Shown here: positions 7,273 to 18,392 of the stretch, one piece after another
Layout of the letters: each line of letters opens with the position of its first letter
Position numbering within the stretch: the first letter of the stretch is position 1
DNA from: Nocardioides scoriae
GTDB lineage: Bacteria; Actinomycetota; Actinomycetes; Propionibacteriales; Nocardioidaceae
Assembly: GCF_900104965.1 (NCBI RefSeq)
Contig: NZ_LT629757.1
Span: forward strand, 2,666,001 to 2,730,000
Length of the DNA stretch: 64,000 nucleotides
Direction of reading: 5' to 3'
The notes under the pieces: model-generated
Told to the model about the DNA's origin: nothing
What the model saw: the letters and a program-made list of their open reading frames with translations, nothing else
The model's database searches: none
Translations under genes and position numbers: made by a program

Positions 7273-8748
7273 ATGCCCGAGAACTTCATCGGCGGATCCT
7301 GGGTGGCTGCGAAGGACGGCGGCCACCGCGACATCCGGTGCCCGGCGGACGGCGAGCTGGTCGCGCGCGTCGACGAGTCCACCCGGGTCGACACCGAGGC
7401 GGCGATCGCGGCCGCGCGCGCGGCCTTCGACGACGGGCCCTGGCCCCGCACGAGCGCCCGCGAGCGCGGCGACCTGCTGCTGCGCGTCGCCGACCTGCTG
7501 CAGCGCGACAAGGCCGACCTGGCCCGGATGGAGTCCCTGGACACCGGCAAGCGGCTGGTCGAGAGCGAGCTCGACATCGACGACGTCACCAGCGTCTTCC
7601 GCCACTTCGGCCACGTCGCCGACGCCGACGCCGGCCGCGTCGTGGACACCGGCAACCCCGGTGTCGTCAGCCGGGTCGTCCACGAGCCGGTCGGCGTCTG
7701 CGGGCTCATCACCCCGTGGAACTACCCCCTGCTGCAGGTCTCCTGGAAGGTCGCCCCGGCCCTGGCCGCGGGCTGCACCTTCGTGCTCAAGCCCAGCGAG
7801 CTCTCCCCCACCACCGCCGTCCACCTGGTGCGGCTGCTCGACGAGGCCGGGCTGCCCGCGGGCGTCGGCAACCTCGTCCTCGGTGACGGGCCGAACGCCG
7901 GGGCCGCCCTCAGCGAGGACCCCCGCGTCGACCTGGTCTCCTTCACCGGCGGCCTCGAGACCGGCAAGCGCATCATGGCCACCGCCGCCGGGACCGTGAA
8001 GAAGATCGCCCTCGAGCTCGGCGGCAAGAACCCCAACGTCGTGTTCGCCGACGCCGACCGCGAGGCCGCCCTCGACATGGCGCTCACCGCGGTCTTCCTC
8101 CACTCCGGCCAGGTCTGCTCGGCCGGGGCCCGCCTGCTCGTCGAGGACACGATCGCCGAGGACTTCGTCGCCGAGGTCGTCCGCCGGGCGGCCGACATCC
8201 GGCTCGGCGGCCCCTTCGACGAGGACGCCGAGACCGGGGCGCTGATCTCGCAGGCCCACCTCGACAAGGTGACGGCGTACGTCGAGGCCGGGGTCGCCGA
8301 GGGCGCCACGGTCCTGGTCGGCGGCCACCGCGTCACCGACGGCGACCTGGCGAAGGGGTTCTTCTTCGCCCCCACCGTGCTCGGCGACGTCCACTCCGGG
8401 ATGAGCGTGGCGCAGGACGAGTCGTTCGGCCCGGTGCTGACCGTCGAGACCTTCATCGGCGAGGACGAGGCGGTCCGGATCGCCAACGACTCGATCTACG
8501 GCCTCGCCGGCGCGGTGTGGACCCAGGACGCCGGCCGGGGGCAGCGGGTCGCGGCTCGGCTGCGGATGGGCACGGTCTGGATCAACGACTACCACCCCTA
8601 CGTCGCCCAGGCCGAGTGGGGCGGCTACAAGCAGTCGGGCATCGGGCGCGAGCTCGGGCAGCACGGCCTCGCGGAGTACCAGGAGACCAAGCACGTGTGG
8701 CACAACATCGCCCCGGCGGCGTCCGAGTGGTTCGGCGGCACCTCGTGA
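7273..8748 (+). CDS. betB: Betaine-aldehyde dehydrogenase
   Basis: A 491-residue NAD(P)-dependent aldehyde dehydrogenase. Visible active-site residues are N150 (TPWNYP), E248 (LELGGKNP) and the nucleophile C282 ([11 protein letters not shown]). It would oxidise betaine aldehyde to glycine betaine. Specificity is inferred from its coupling to choline dehydrogenase (stop overlaps the GTG start of the next gene) and the betaine importer downstream. It is first in a five-gene operon behind a palindromic operator. Confidence 0.93.
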   Translation: MPENFIGGSWVAAKDGGHRDIRCPADGELVARVDESTRVDTEAAIAAARAAFDDGPWPRTSARERGDLLLRVADLLQRDKADLARMESLDTGKRLVESELDIDDVTSVFRHFGHVADADAGRVVDTGNPGVVSRVVHEPVGVCGLITPWNYPLLQVSWKVAPALAAGCTFVLKPSELSPTTAVHLVRLLDEAGLPAGVGNLVLGDGPNAGAALSEDPRVDLVSFTGGLETGKRIMATAAGTVKKIALELGGKNPNVVFADADREAALDMALTAVFLHSGQVCSAGARLLVEDTIAEDFVAEVVRRAADIRLGGPFDEDAETGALISQAHLDKVTAYVEAGVAEGATVLVGGHRVTDGDLAKGFFFAPTVLGDVHSGMSVAQDESFGPVLTVETFIGEDEAVRIANDSIYGLAGAVWTQDAGRGQRVAARLRMGTVWINDYHPYVAQAEWGGYKQSGIGRELGQHGLAEYQETKHVWHNIAPAASEWFGGTS

Positions 8749-10577
8749 GCCGGCGGCGCGACCGCTACGACTTCGTCATCGTCGGCGGTGGCTCGGCCGG
8801 CTGCGCGCTGGCCAACCGGCTCTCCGCCGACCCGGGCACCAGCGTGCTGGTCCTCGAGGCGGGTCACTCCGACTGGCGCATCGACCCCTTCGTGCACATG
8901 CCGGCGGCGCTGCCGTTCCCGATCGGCAGCCGCCTCTACGACTGGCGCTACGAGACCGAGCCCGAGCCCGAGATGCACGGCCGCCGCGTCTACCACGCAC
9001 GCGGCAAGGTGCTCGGCGGCTCGAGCTCCATCAACGGCATGATCTTCCAGCGCGGCAACCCGCTCGACTACGAGCGCTGGGCCGGCGACAAGGGCCTCGA
9101 GCAGTGGGACTACCGCCACTGCCTGCCCTACTTCAAGCGCATGGAGACCCTCATGGTCGACGGCCGCCGCGCCGCCGACCGCTGGCGCGGGGGCAGCGGC
9201 CCGCTCGTGCTCGAGCGCGGCCCGGCGACCAACCCGCTGTTCGGCGCCTTCTTCGAGGCCGCGCAGCAGGCGGGCTACCCGCTGACCGACGACGTCAACG
9301 GCTACCGCCAGGAGGGCTTCGCCCGCTTCGACCGCAACGTGCACCGCGGCCGCCGCCTCTCGGCGGCCCGCGCGTACCTCCACCCCGTCCTCGACCGCCC
9401 CAACCTGCGCGTCGAGACGCTCGCGCTGGCGACGAGGGTGACCTTCGAGGGCACCCGCGCGACGGGCGTGGACTACCTGCGCGCCGGGCGCAGCCAGCGC
9501 CACGTCGGCGCCGGCGAGGTGGTGCTGTGCGGCGGCGCCATCAACACCCCGCAGCTGATGCAGCTCTCCGGCATCGGCGACCCCGCCCACCTGCAGCCGC
9601 TCGGCGTCGAGGTGGTCCACGACCTGCCCGGCGTCGGCGAGAACCTCCAGGACCACCTCGAGGTCTACATCCAGTACGCCTCGCAGCTGCCCGTCTCCAT
9701 CGCCCCCGGCCTGACCTGGCCCAAGCGGCCCGGCATCGCCGCCAACTGGCTCTTCCGACGCCAGGGCCTCGGCGCCACCAACCACTTCGAGGGCGGCGGC
9801 TTCGCGCGCAGCAACGACGACGTCGACTGGCCCAACCTGATGTTCCACTTCCTCCCCGTCGCCATCCGGTACGACGGGTCGGCGCCGACCCAGGGCCACG
9901 GCTACCAGGTGCACATCGGCCCGATGTACGCCGACACCCGCGGCTGGGTCCGCATCCACGACACCGACCCCCGCCACAAGCCCCGGATGCTGTTCAACTA
10001 CCTCACCACCCCCAACGACCGCCGCGAGTGGGTCGAGGCGGTCCGGGTGGCCCGCGAGATCCTCAACCAGCCCGCCTTCGCGCCCTTCAACGGCGGCGAG
10101 CTCTCGCCGGGACCGGGCGTGGAGTCCGACGAGGAGATCCTCGACTGGGTCCGCAAGGACGCCGAGACCGCGCTGCACCCCTCGTGCACGGCCAAGATGG
10201 GCGTCGACGACATGTCGGTCACCGACCCCGACTCGATGCGGGTCCACGGCGTCGAGGGCCTGCGGGTGGTGGACGCCAGCGTCTTCCCCTACGTCACCAA
10301 CGGCAACATCTACGCCCCCGTGATGATGGTCGCCGAGAAGGCCGCCGACCTCATCCTCGGCAACACCCCCCTGGCGCCGGACGACACGCCGTACTACCGC
10401 CACCGCGACGACTCGCCGCTCTTCCCGCCCGGTGACCCCCGCAACGGCGAGCCCGCGCCCGCGCGCGTCGCCGCCGCCTTCGCGCCCTCGATCCACCCCC
10501 GGGAGCACCCGCACGCCGCCCGGCAGGACGACCTGCAGCCCGACGCCCATTCCGCCACCGGTGAGGACACGCCATGA
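8745..10577 (+). CDS. betA: Choline dehydrogenase (GMC oxidoreductase)
   Basis: A 610-residue flavoprotein of the GMC family. It has the N-terminal ADP-binding motif ([19 protein letters not shown]), the GMC signature region ([18 protein letters not shown]), and the C-terminal His region ([12 protein letters not shown]). Residues beyond about 540 form a low-complexity Pro/Ala-rich tail longer than usual for BetA. It starts with GTG overlapping the betB stop, and its own stop overlaps the ATPase gene start (ATGA). It oxidises choline to betaine aldehyde, passing electrons to the respiratory chain. Confidence 0.92.
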   Translation: MSRRRDRYDFVIVGGGSAGCALANRLSADPGTSVLVLEAGHSDWRIDPFVHMPAALPFPIGSRLYDWRYETEPEPEMHGRRVYHARGKVLGGSSSINGMIFQRGNPLDYERWAGDKGLEQWDYRHCLPYFKRMETLMVDGRRAADRWRGGSGPLVLERGPATNPLFGAFFEAAQQAGYPLTDDVNGYRQEGFARFDRNVHRGRRLSAARAYLHPVLDRPNLRVETLALATRVTFEGTRATGVDYLRAGRSQRHVGAGEVVLCGGAINTPQLMQLSGIGDPAHLQPLGVEVVHDLPGVGENLQDHLEVYIQYASQLPVSIAPGLTWPKRPGIAANWLFRRQGLGATNHFEGGGFARSNDDVDWPNLMFHFLPVAIRYDGSAPTQGHGYQVHIGPMYADTRGWVRIHDTDPRHKPRMLFNYLTTPNDRREWVEAVRVAREILNQPAFAPFNGGELSPGPGVESDEEILDWVRKDAETALHPSCTAKMGVDDMSVTDPDSMRVHGVEGLRVVDASVFPYVTNGNIYAPVMMVAEKAADLILGNTPLAPDDTPYYRHRDDSPLFPPGDPRNGEPAPARVAAAFAPSIHPREHPHAARQDDLQPDAHSATGEDTP

Positions 10578-11707
10578 CCGCGACCGACGCCCGCCCCTCC
10601 CCCGAGACCTCCGGCCCGGCCGTCCGTGGCTCCGGCTCCGGCAGCGCGGGGCTCGAGGTCCGCAACCTGTGGAAGATCTTCGGGCCCCGGGCCGACAAGA
10701 TCATCGGCACGCCCGACGCCGTGCTCTCCCGCGCCGACCTCAAGGCCAAGACCGGCTGCGTGGTGGGCGTCAAGGACGTCTCCTTCGACGTCCACCCCGG
10801 CGAGGTCTTCGTCGTCATGGGCCTCTCGGGATCCGGCAAGTCGACCCTGGTGCGGTGCCTGACCCGGCTCATCGAGCCCACCCACGGCACCGTGCGGATC
10901 GGGGACGACGAGGTCACCAGCTGCTCGGAGGCCCAGCTGCGCGAGCTGCGCCGCACCCAGGTCTCGATGGTCTTCCAGCACTTCGGCCTGCTGCCCCACA
11001 AGCAGGTCATCGACAACGTCGCCTACGGCCTCGAGGTGCGCGGCCTGGGCAAGAAGGAGCGGCGCGCCAAGGCCGCCGAGGTCGTCGAGCTGGTCGGCCT
11101 CGCGGGCTACGAGACCAGCTACCCCGACCAGCTCTCCGGCGGCATGCAGCAGCGGGTCGGCCTGGCCCGTGCGCTGGCCGGCGACCCCTCGATGCTGCTG
11201 TTCGACGAGCCGTTCTCGGCGCTCGACCCGCTGATCCGCCGCGACATGCAGAACGAGGTCATCCGGCTGCACCACGAGGTCGGCAAGACGATGGTCTTCA
11301 TCACCCACGACCTCGCCGAGGCGCTCAAGCTCGGCGACCGGATCATGATCCTGCGCGACGGCGAGGTCGTGCAGATCGGCACCCCCGACGAGGTGGTGGG
11401 GGCCCCGGCCGACGACTACGTCGCCGACTTCACCTCCGACGTCCCGCGCTCCCACGTGCTCACCCTCAAGTGGGTGATGCGCGACCCGCGGCCCGACGAC
11501 TCCTCCGAGGGCCCGGTGATGAGCTCGTCGACGATCGTGCGCGAGGCCGCGCAGGCCGCGCTCGCCTCGGACCACCCGGTCCGCGTGGTCGACGACGGCA
11601 AGCTGGTCGGCATCGTCGACGACGACGCGATCCTGCGGGTGGTCGTCGCCGAGGAGGCGCCACCCTCCCAGCGCACCCGCGGCGCCGGGGCGGGGACGCA
11701 CCGGTGA
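10574..11707 (+). CDS. Glycine betaine/proline-type ABC importer, ATP-binding subunit
   Basis: A 377-residue OpuAA/ProV-type ATPase. Walker A is GLSGSGKST (83-91), the signature [16 protein letters not shown], and Walker [15 protein letters not shown]. An extended insert before Walker A ([20 protein letters not shown]) is typical of this subfamily. The C-terminal region (about 300-365) resembles a CBS module, which in OpuA senses ionic strength. It overlaps betA and the permease gene by 4 bases each. It powers uptake of betaine or a related quaternary amine. Confidence 0.93.
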   Translation: MTATDARPSPETSGPAVRGSGSGSAGLEVRNLWKIFGPRADKIIGTPDAVLSRADLKAKTGCVVGVKDVSFDVHPGEVFVVMGLSGSGKSTLVRCLTRLIEPTHGTVRIGDDEVTSCSEAQLRELRRTQVSMVFQHFGLLPHKQVIDNVAYGLEVRGLGKKERRAKAAEVVELVGLAGYETSYPDQLSGGMQQRVGLARALAGDPSMLLFDEPFSALDPLIRRDMQNEVIRLHHEVGKTMVFITHDLAEALKLGDRIMILRDGEVVQIGTPDEVVGAPADDYVADFTSDVPRSHVLTLKWVMRDPRPDDSSEGPVMSSSTIVREAAQAALASDHPVRVVDDGKLVGIVDDDAILRVVVAEEAPPSQRTRGAGAGTHR

Positions 11708-13746
11708 GCACGACCGCGGGGACCGCCGTGCGCGCCCAGGAGAAGGAGGAGACCGACCGCTCCGGCGACCTCGGCGGCGGCATCCCCCGCTGGGTGCTCG
11801 TGATCGCGGTCGTGGTGGCCTGGGTGGCGCTGTGGTCGGTCTTCCGGGGCCAGGACACGCTGGTGCTGCGCGGCCGCGACTCCACGCCGCTGCACGACGA
11901 CCTGACCGGCTTCCGCGACGCCGTGCTGGCCAGCCGCGACACCAACCCGGTCATCGGGCTGACGACGGCCATCGCCGAGGGCTTCCGCAACGTCTTCGAC
12001 TTCCTGCAGCGCCTGGTCTCGGTGCCGGCCTTCCCCCGGCCGGTGCCGCAGGTCGGCTGGCTCGGCGTCACCGCGCTGGCCGCCTGGGTGGCGCTCGCCG
12101 TCGCCAACTGGCGGATCTCGCTGCTGGTGACCGGCACCTTCCTGGCCTACGGCCTGCTGGGCTTCTGGTCCGACTCGATCGACCTGCTGCTCGTCACCGG
12201 CCTCGCCGTCTTCGTCACGGTGCTGATCGGGATGCCGCTCGCGGTCGCCGTCGGCACCAGCCGACGGGCCAAGGCCGTCATCACCCCGGTCCTCGACGCG
12301 ATGCAGACGATGCCGACCTTCGTCTACCTGATCCCGGTCGTGCTGTTCTTCGGCATCGGCGTCTCGGGCGCGGTGGTCTGCACGCTCGTCTACGCCCTGC
12401 CGCCGCTCATCCGCATCGGCGGCTACGGCATCAGCGCGGTCTCGACGACGACCATCGAGGCCACCGACTCCACCGGCCAGACCAGCTGGCAGCGGCTGCT
12501 CAAGGTGCAGCTGCCGATGGCCCGCAAGACGATCATCGTCGGGCTCAACCAGACCACGATGGCCGCGCTCTCGATGGCCATCATCGCGTCGTACGTCAAC
12601 GGGCCGGGGCTGGGCAAGCCGGTCCTCCAGGGCCTGATCCGCAACGACGTCGGCAGCTCCCTGGTGCCGGGCCTGCTGATCGTGCTGACCGCGATCATGC
12701 TCGACCGCACCACGACCGCCGCCAGCGAGCGCGCCGACCTCGCGGCCCGCGGCCACGGCCTCACCGGGCGCACCCGCCAGGTGCTGCTGGCCGTCGTCGC
12801 CGTGGTCGCGCTGGTCTGCGTCTACCTCTCCCGCACGGTGCTCGACCTCGCGGAGTTCCCCGAGACCGGCTGGGGCACCAGCCTGGCCAACGGCCTGGAC
12901 TCCTTCGTCGGCTCGGTCGTCGGCGCGCTCGACGGCCCCGGCGAGGTGTTCAAGAACGCCGTCACCTACGGCCTGCTCAACCCGATGCAGAGCCTGCTGG
13001 CCGAGTCGCCGTGGTGGCTGGCCGCCCTGGCCATCGCCCTGGTCGCCGCCGCCCTCGGCGGCCTGCGGGCGCTGCTGCCGGCCGTGGTCTGCCTGGCCGG
13101 CATCTGGTTCTTCGACCTGTGGAACGACGCCATGGTGACGCTCAACATGGTGCTGGTCGCCACCATCCTGGTGATGCTGATCGCGATCGTCTTCGGCGTC
13201 TGGATGGCCCGCAGCCACCGGGTCGACGTCACCCTGCGACCGCTGCTCGACGCCGGTCAGACGATCCCGGCGTTCGTCTACCTGATCCCGGTGCTGGCGC
13301 TGTTCGGCTCGACCCGGTTCACCGCCATCGTCGCGGCCCTGGTGTACGCCGCTCCCGCCGCCATCAAGCTGGTCGCCGACGGCGTCAAGGCGGTCCCCGA
13401 GACCACGCTGGAGGCCTCCCGCTCGACGGGCACCACCTCGTGGCAGGAGATCACCCAGGTGCAGCTGCCGATGGCCCGCGGCTCGCTGGTGCTGGCCGCC
13501 AACCAGGGCCTGCTCTACGTGCTCGCCATGGTCGTCATCGGTGGCCTCGTCGGCGCGGGCGCGCTCGGCTACGACGTCGTGCTCGGCTTCTCGCGCAGCG
13601 AGGAGTGGGGCAAGGGCGCGGCGGCGGGCCTGACGATCGTCCTGCTCGGCATCATGCTCGACCGGATCGGGCAGCGGGCGGCGGCGCGGACGGGTGAGGG
13701 CGTGAAGGTCCCTCTGAGACGTCCGTCGAGCGCCGTCGCAGGATGA
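11704..13746 (+). CDS. Betaine-type ABC importer permease, tandem-duplicated fusion
   Basis: A 680-residue protein, about twice the size of a ProW subunit. Two homologous permease modules are present. The first has [20 protein letters not shown] and a coupling region with [16 protein letters not shown]. The second has [18 protein letters not shown] and [16 protein letters not shown]. One chain can thus supply both membrane halves for a single ATPase. GTG overlaps the ATPase stop. The N-terminal 25 residues are hydrophilic and charged. Confidence 0.92.
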   Translation: MSTTAGTAVRAQEKEETDRSGDLGGGIPRWVLVIAVVVAWVALWSVFRGQDTLVLRGRDSTPLHDDLTGFRDAVLASRDTNPVIGLTTAIAEGFRNVFDFLQRLVSVPAFPRPVPQVGWLGVTALAAWVALAVANWRISLLVTGTFLAYGLLGFWSDSIDLLLVTGLAVFVTVLIGMPLAVAVGTSRRAKAVITPVLDAMQTMPTFVYLIPVVLFFGIGVSGAVVCTLVYALPPLIRIGGYGISAVSTTTIEATDSTGQTSWQRLLKVQLPMARKTIIVGLNQTTMAALSMAIIASYVNGPGLGKPVLQGLIRNDVGSSLVPGLLIVLTAIMLDRTTTAASERADLAARGHGLTGRTRQVLLAVVAVVALVCVYLSRTVLDLAEFPETGWGTSLANGLDSFVGSVVGALDGPGEVFKNAVTYGLLNPMQSLLAESPWWLAALAIALVAAALGGLRALLPAVVCLAGIWFFDLWNDAMVTLNMVLVATILVMLIAIVFGVWMARSHRVDVTLRPLLDAGQTIPAFVYLIPVLALFGSTRFTAIVAALVYAAPAAIKLVADGVKAVPETTLEASRSTGTTSWQEITQVQLPMARGSLVLAANQGLLYVLAMVVIGGLVGAGALGYDVVLGFSRSEEWGKGAAAGLTIVLLGIMLDRIGQRAAARTGEGVKVPLRRPSSAVAG

Positions 13747-13828
13747 CCAGCTTCTCGGGCGCGGCGCCCCTCGCCGCACAGGTGTCGCAACAACCAGACG
13801 GTCATCTCGACCAGGAGACGGAGAACCC

Positions 13829-14818
13829 ATGAGGACCAACAGGAGGGTCGGACGCGTCACGGCGCTCATGGCCTGCGCGGCGTTCGCGCTCGCCGGCTGC
13901 GGCAGTGGCGGCTCGATCGACGAGCAGACCCAGGAGAACGAGAAGAACGCCGCCGCCAGCGGTGACTGCGGCGAGCTCAACATGGCCGTCAACCCGTGGG
14001 TCGGCTTCCAGGCCGACGCCTACGTGGTCGGCACCCTGGCCAAGGAGAAGCTCGGCTGCACGGTCAACTACAAGGACCTCAAGGAGGACGTCTCCTGGCA
14101 GGGCTTCGGCACCGGCGACGTCGACGTCGTCATCGAGGACTGGGGCCACCCCGACCTGGAGAAGAAGTTCTTCGCCAAGTCCGGCGACGGCAGCGCCGAG
14201 GACCTCGGCCCGACCGGCAACAAGGGGATCATCGGCTGGTACGTCCCGCCGTGGCTCGCGAAGAAGTACCCCGACATCCTGGACTACCAGAACCTCAACA
14301 AGTACGCCGAGCAGTTCAAGACCTCCGAGTCCGGCGACAAGGGCCAGTTCCTCGGCGCCGACCCGTCGTACGTCCAGTTCGACGAGGCGATCGTCAGCAA
14401 TCTCGACCTGAACTTCAAGGTCGTCTTCTCCGGCTCCGAGGCCGCCAGCATCCAGGCCTTCGAGAAGGCGGAGAAGAACAAGGAGTTCCTCATCGGCTAC
14501 TTCTACGAGCCGCAGTGGCTCTTCGCCGAGGTGCCGCTGGAGAAGGTCAAGCTCCCCGACTACACCGCCGGCTGCCAGGACGACCCCGCCAAGGTCGCCT
14601 GCGACTACCCCGAGACCACGCTGAAGAAGATCGCCTCCACGAAGTGGGTCGAGGAGGGCTCCCCCGCCGTCGACCTGGTGAAGAACTTCAGCTGGACCAA
14701 CGACGACCAGAACGAGGTCGCCAAGTACATCGCCAAGGACGGCCTCGAGCCCGAGGCCGCCGCCCAGAAGTGGATCGAGGCGAACCCCGACAAGGTCGAC
14801 GCATGGATGGGCAGCTGA
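13829..14818 (+). CDS. Betaine-type ABC importer substrate-binding lipoprotein
   Basis: A 329-residue protein with a lipoprotein signal peptide ending in the lipobox LAGC (about residues 21-24) and an OpuAC/ProX-type binding domain (LNMAVNPWVGFQADAYVVG at the start of the mature part). Many Trp/Tyr residues suit an aromatic cage for a quaternary ammonium group. AGGAG and GGAG lie just upstream. A gap of 82 bases separates it from the permease, and a strong terminator follows, so it ends the betB-led operon. Confidence 0.93.
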   Translation: MRTNRRVGRVTALMACAAFALAGCGSGGSIDEQTQENEKNAAASGDCGELNMAVNPWVGFQADAYVVGTLAKEKLGCTVNYKDLKEDVSWQGFGTGDVDVVIEDWGHPDLEKKFFAKSGDGSAEDLGPTGNKGIIGWYVPPWLAKKYPDILDYQNLNKYAEQFKTSESGDKGQFLGADPSYVQFDEAIVSNLDLNFKVVFSGSEAASIQAFEKAEKNKEFLIGYFYEPQWLFAEVPLEKVKLPDYTAGCQDDPAKVACDYPETTLKKIASTKWVEEGSPAVDLVKNFSWTNDDQNEVAKYIAKDGLEPEAAAQKWIEANPDKVDAWMGS

Positions 14819-14839
14819 CCCACGCCACGCACCGAGCGC

Positions 14840-14883
14840 GGTGCCCCGCTGTCGACACCCGGCAGCGGGGCACCGCCTTTTTC
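14840..14883 (+). terminator. Rho-independent terminator after the betaine importer
   Basis: A 12-bp perfect stem (14840-14851 with 14863-14874; arm GGTGCCCCGCTG), an 11-base loop, then a run of five T within CGCCTTTTTCGG. This is the clearest terminator in the window. Confidence 0.9.
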
Positions 14884-14973
14884 GGTCCCTGAGGTGGGGC
14901 CGGTCCCTGAGGGTGGGGCCGGTCCGCGACCTCCTCGGGGACCGGGGTCGGCGACCTCCTGAGGGACCGAGCC
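14884..14973. repeat. Short GGTCCCTGAGG palindromic repeats
   Basis: GGTCCCTGAGG motifs in the forward sense (from 14884 and about 14902) are followed by the inverted form CCTGAGGGACCGA (about 14958-14970). This is the same core as the repeat arrays at 35.7-36.0 and 37.7-37.9 kb. Nothing else is seen in this stretch. Confidence 0.6.
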
Positions 14974-14997
14974 CGCCGGGCGGCCTCGTGGGGCGCG

Positions 14998-15076
14998 GAG
15001 CCTTGACACCCTCCGCGGGGCGGGGTGACGATGGACGTGTCGTTCCACATGACGCACTGCATTGCGTCATACGCAA
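14998..15076 (+). promoter_or_regulatory. Promoter and operator of the dimethylglycine dehydrogenase operon
   Basis: GAGCCTTGAC (14998-15007) contains a TTGACA -35. CACATGACGC (15046-15055) and the palindrome TTGCG-TCATA-CGCAA (15062-15076) follow. An overlapping inverted repeat, ATGACGCA-N6-TGCGTCAT, spans 15049-15070. The TTGAC-to-CACATG distance is 10 bases longer than at betB, one helical turn. Confidence 0.65.
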
Positions 15077-15099
15077 CTCGTCACCGCTAGGGAGCCACC

Positions 15100-17622
15100 G
15101 TGGCCAGAGTCCCCGCCCGTGCCAACGTCGTCGTCATCGGGGCCGGCATCGTCGGCAACAGCCTGGTGCACCACCTGACCCGCCTGGGGTGGAAGGACGT
15201 CGTCCAGCTCGACAAGGGAGCGCTGCCCAACCCGGGCGGCTCGACCGGCCACGCGAGCAACTTCATCTTCCCGGTGGACCACTCCCGGGAGATCACCGAC
15301 CTGACGATGGACTCGGTCCGGCAGTACCAGGAGATGGGCGTGTTCACCCAGTCCGGCGGCTTCGAGGTGGCCCGGACCGAGGAGCGCATGGAGGAGCTGC
15401 GGCGCCGGATGTCCAGCGCCCGGGCGTGGGGCATCGAGTCCGAGCTGGTCACCCCGGCGCAGGTCGCCGAGAAGGTGCCGTTCCTCGACCCCGACCAGAT
15501 CATCGGCGCCTTCTGGACGCCCACGGTCGGCGTGGTCGACAGCCTCCGGGCCGGCACGATCATGCGCGAGCAGGCGCTGGCCACCGGCGAGCTGACCGTC
15601 GTCGCGGGCGCCGAGGTCGAGGACCTGGTGGTCGAGGACGGCGAGCACGGACGACGCATCCGCAGCGTCGTCACCGACCAGGGCACCATCGAGGCGTCGT
15701 ACGTCGTGATCGCCGCCGGCGTGTGGAGCCCCAAGCTCGGCGACATGGCGGGCATCCGGATCGCGCTGACCCCGGCGGTCCACCAGATGATCTCGGTCGG
15801 GCCCTGCCCCCAGCTGGCCGAGAAGGAGGGCGAGATCTCCTTCCCGATCATCCGTGACATGGACACCTTCTGCTACGAGCGCCAGCACGGCGCCGACATG
15901 GAGGTCGGCTCCTACGCCCACCGGCCGATCCTGCACGAGCCCGAGGAGATCCCCTCGATCGAGCAGGCCCGGCTCTCGCCCACGGAGATGCCGTTCACCG
16001 AGGACGACTTCGACCAGCAGCTCGAGGAGGCCCTCGAGCTGATGCCGGAGCTGCTCGGCGCCGAGGGCGCGGAGATCCGCTACGCCATCAACGGCCTGCT
16101 GTCGCTCACCGCCGACGGCAACCCCATCCTCGGCGAGAGCGAGGTCGAGGGGCTGTGGGTCTCGGCCGCGGTCTGGATCAAGGAGGGGCCCGGCGTCGGG
16201 CGCGCGGTGGCGGAGTGGATGACCCACGGCCACTCCGAGATCGACGTGCACCACAGCGACATCGCGCGCTTCCACCCCCACGAGACCACCCGCGAGCACG
16301 TCCGGGCCCGCACCAGCGAGGCGTTCAACAAGACCTACGGCATCGTCCACCCCGGCGAGCAGTACGCCTCCGACCGCGACGTCCGCTTCTCGCCCATGGC
16401 CGACTCCCAGAAGGCGCTGGGCGCGGTGTTCCACGAGACCGTCGGCTGGGAGCGGCCGTGGTGGTACGACTCCAACGCCGACCTCCTCGAGACGTACGCC
16501 GACCGCGTGATGCCCCGGGAGCACGAGTGGGACTCCCGCTGGTGGAGCCCGATCGTCAACGCCGAGCACCTGGTGATGCGCGAGCGCGCCGGCGTCATCG
16601 ACCTGACGGCGTTCTCGATCTTCGACGTCACCGGACCGGGCGCGCTCGCCTCGGTGCAGCAGACCTGCGTGGCGCAGTGCGACGTGGCCGTCGGCAAGGT
16701 CGTCTACACGCCGGTCCTCGACGCCAAGGGCGGCTTCGTCTCCGACCTCACCGTGATGCGGCTGGGCGAGGACCACTTCCGGGTCGTCACCGGCGGCGCC
16801 CACGGCATGGCCGACCGCAAGCACTTCACCGACCACCTGGCCGAGGGCGCCGAGCTCGCCGACGTGACCGAGCAGGTCTCCACGATCGGCCTGTGGGGTC
16901 CCGCGGCCCGCGAGATCCTCTCCTCGCTGTCCTCGGACGACCTCAGCGCCGCCGGCTTCGGCTTCCTCACCTCGCGCGAGATCACCGTCAAGGGCGTCGA
17001 CGCCCCCGTGCTGGCCTCGCGCATCTCCTACGTCGGGGAGCTCGGCTGGGAGCTCTACGTGCCGTTCGGCGCGGCGGCCGCCCTGTGGGACGCGCTGCTG
17101 ACCGCCGGCCGCGACCACGGCGCCCGCCCGGTCGGCATCGGCGTCTACGGCACCACCGGCCGCCTGGAGAAGGGCTACCGCGCCTTCGGGGCCGAGCTCG
17201 ACGCCGAGCGCACCATCGTCGAGGCCGGCATGCAGCGGCCCAAGGTGAAGGCCGCCGACTTCGTGGGCAAGGAGGCCTACCTCGCGCAGCGCGACCAGGA
17301 GCCTGCCACCGCGCTGTGCACCCTGACGGTGGACGACCACACCTCGGCCAGCGGCGTGAAGCGCTACATGCTGGGCGGGGAGCCGATCCTGACCCGCGAC
17401 GGCGGCACCCTCACCGACGGGCACGGCCACCACCCCTACGTCACCAGCGCCGGCTCGGCGCCGTCGCTGGGCAAGCACGTGCTGCTGGCGTACCTGCCCG
17501 CCGCGGAGGCCCGTCTCGGCAACGAGCTCGCGGTGTCCTACATGGAGGAGCTCTACCCCGTCACCGTCGGCTCGGTGGACTCCACGCCGCTGCTCGACGC
17601 GGCCAACGAGCGGCTGCGCTGA
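15100..17622 (+). CDS. Dimethylglycine/sarcosine dehydrogenase-like flavoprotein with GcvT domain
   Basis: An 840-residue two-domain enzyme. The N-terminal FAD-dependent oxidoreductase part (VVVIGAGIVGNSLVHHL) has H51 in GSTGHASNF, where the family attaches FAD covalently. From about residue 420 it is GcvT-like, which binds folate and captures formaldehyde as methylene-THF. It would demethylate dimethylglycine to sarcosine, and possibly sarcosine to glycine. A GTG start with AGGGAG upstream. It overlaps etfB by one base, so the ETF pair is its likely electron acceptor. Confidence 0.9.
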   Translation: MARVPARANVVVIGAGIVGNSLVHHLTRLGWKDVVQLDKGALPNPGGSTGHASNFIFPVDHSREITDLTMDSVRQYQEMGVFTQSGGFEVARTEERMEELRRRMSSARAWGIESELVTPAQVAEKVPFLDPDQIIGAFWTPTVGVVDSLRAGTIMREQALATGELTVVAGAEVEDLVVEDGEHGRRIRSVVTDQGTIEASYVVIAAGVWSPKLGDMAGIRIALTPAVHQMISVGPCPQLAEKEGEISFPIIRDMDTFCYERQHGADMEVGSYAHRPILHEPEEIPSIEQARLSPTEMPFTEDDFDQQLEEALELMPELLGAEGAEIRYAINGLLSLTADGNPILGESEVEGLWVSAAVWIKEGPGVGRAVAEWMTHGHSEIDVHHSDIARFHPHETTREHVRARTSEAFNKTYGIVHPGEQYASDRDVRFSPMADSQKALGAVFHETVGWERPWWYDSNADLLETYADRVMPREHEWDSRWWSPIVNAEHLVMRERAGVIDLTAFSIFDVTGPGALASVQQTCVAQCDVAVGKVVYTPVLDAKGGFVSDLTVMRLGEDHFRVVTGGAHGMADRKHFTDHLAEGAELADVTEQVSTIGLWGPAAREILSSLSSDDLSAAGFGFLTSREITVKGVDAPVLASRISYVGELGWELYVPFGAAAALWDALLTAGRDHGARPVGIGVYGTTGRLEKGYRAFGAELDAERTIVEAGMQRPKVKAADFVGKEAYLAQRDQEPATALCTLTVDDHTSASGVKRYMLGGEPILTRDGGTLTDGHGHHPYVTSAGSAPSLGKHVLLAYLPAAEARLGNELAVSYMEELYPVTVGSVDSTPLLDAANERLR

Positions 17623-18392
17623 TGGCGCGCGTGCTGGTCTGCGTCAAGCGGGTCCCGGATTTCTCCGGCGAGGTGCTGCTGAGCGAGGACGCCCAGTCGG
17701 CCGACGCCCGGTTCGTGGGCTACACCCTGTCCAACCACGACCTGTGCGCCGTCGAGACCGCCGTGCAGCTGGCCGCTGCCACCGACGGCTCGGCGACCGT
17801 GCTGAGCGTCGGGTCGGCCGACGCGGTCGAGCAGCTCCGCACGGCGCTGGGGGTCGGCTGCACGGCGGCGACCCTGGTGGAGGCCGACCCGGTCGCGCTG
17901 GGCCCGGCCGACGTCGCCCGCGAGATCGCGGCGGTCGTGCGCGACCACGAGGCCGAGCACGGCCCCTACGACCTGGTCCTGCTCGGCAACGACGCCGCCG
18001 ACTCGGGCGACTTCCAGGTCGGCATCCGGCTGGCCCACCAGCTCGAGCGGCCCGTGGTCACCGGCATCAAGTCGGTCGCGCTGGCCGACGGCACCGCCAC
18101 GCTGGTCGGCGAGGGCGCCCTGGGCCGGGAGACGTACGCCGTCCCGACGCCCGCCGTCGTCACCGTCCTCGAGGGCGGGGTCGAGCCGCGCTACCCCACC
18201 ATCACCGGGCGGATGAAGGCCAAGAAGATCGCCGTCGAGCAGCGTGCCCTGACCGGCGAGCCCGTCGGCAGCGGCCGGGTGCGGCTGACCCTGCCCGAGA
18301 CCACCTCGTCGAGCGCGACCGTGCTCGGCGAGGGACCCGAGGCGGCACCCGCCGTCGTCGACCTGCTGCACCAGCTGGGGGTGGCCCGATGA
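17622..18392 (+). CDS. etfB: Electron transfer flavoprotein beta subunit
   Basis: A 256-residue ETF beta (ARVLVCVKRVPDF at the N-terminus; VTGIKSVALADG and the YPTITGRMKAKK stretch typical of the family). It starts within the stop of the dehydrogenase gene and overlaps etfA by 4 bases. It carries electrons from the dimethylglycine dehydrogenase-like enzyme towards the quinone pool. ETF:quinone oxidoreductase is not in the window. Confidence 0.95.
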   Translation: MARVLVCVKRVPDFSGEVLLSEDAQSADARFVGYTLSNHDLCAVETAVQLAAATDGSATVLSVGSADAVEQLRTALGVGCTAATLVEADPVALGPADVAREIAAVVRDHEAEHGPYDLVLLGNDAADSGDFQVGIRLAHQLERPVVTGIKSVALADGTATLVGEGALGRETYAVPTPAVVTVLEGGVEPRYPTITGRMKAKKIAVEQRALTGEPVGSGRVRLTLPETTSSSATVLGEGPEAAPAVVDLLHQLGVAR

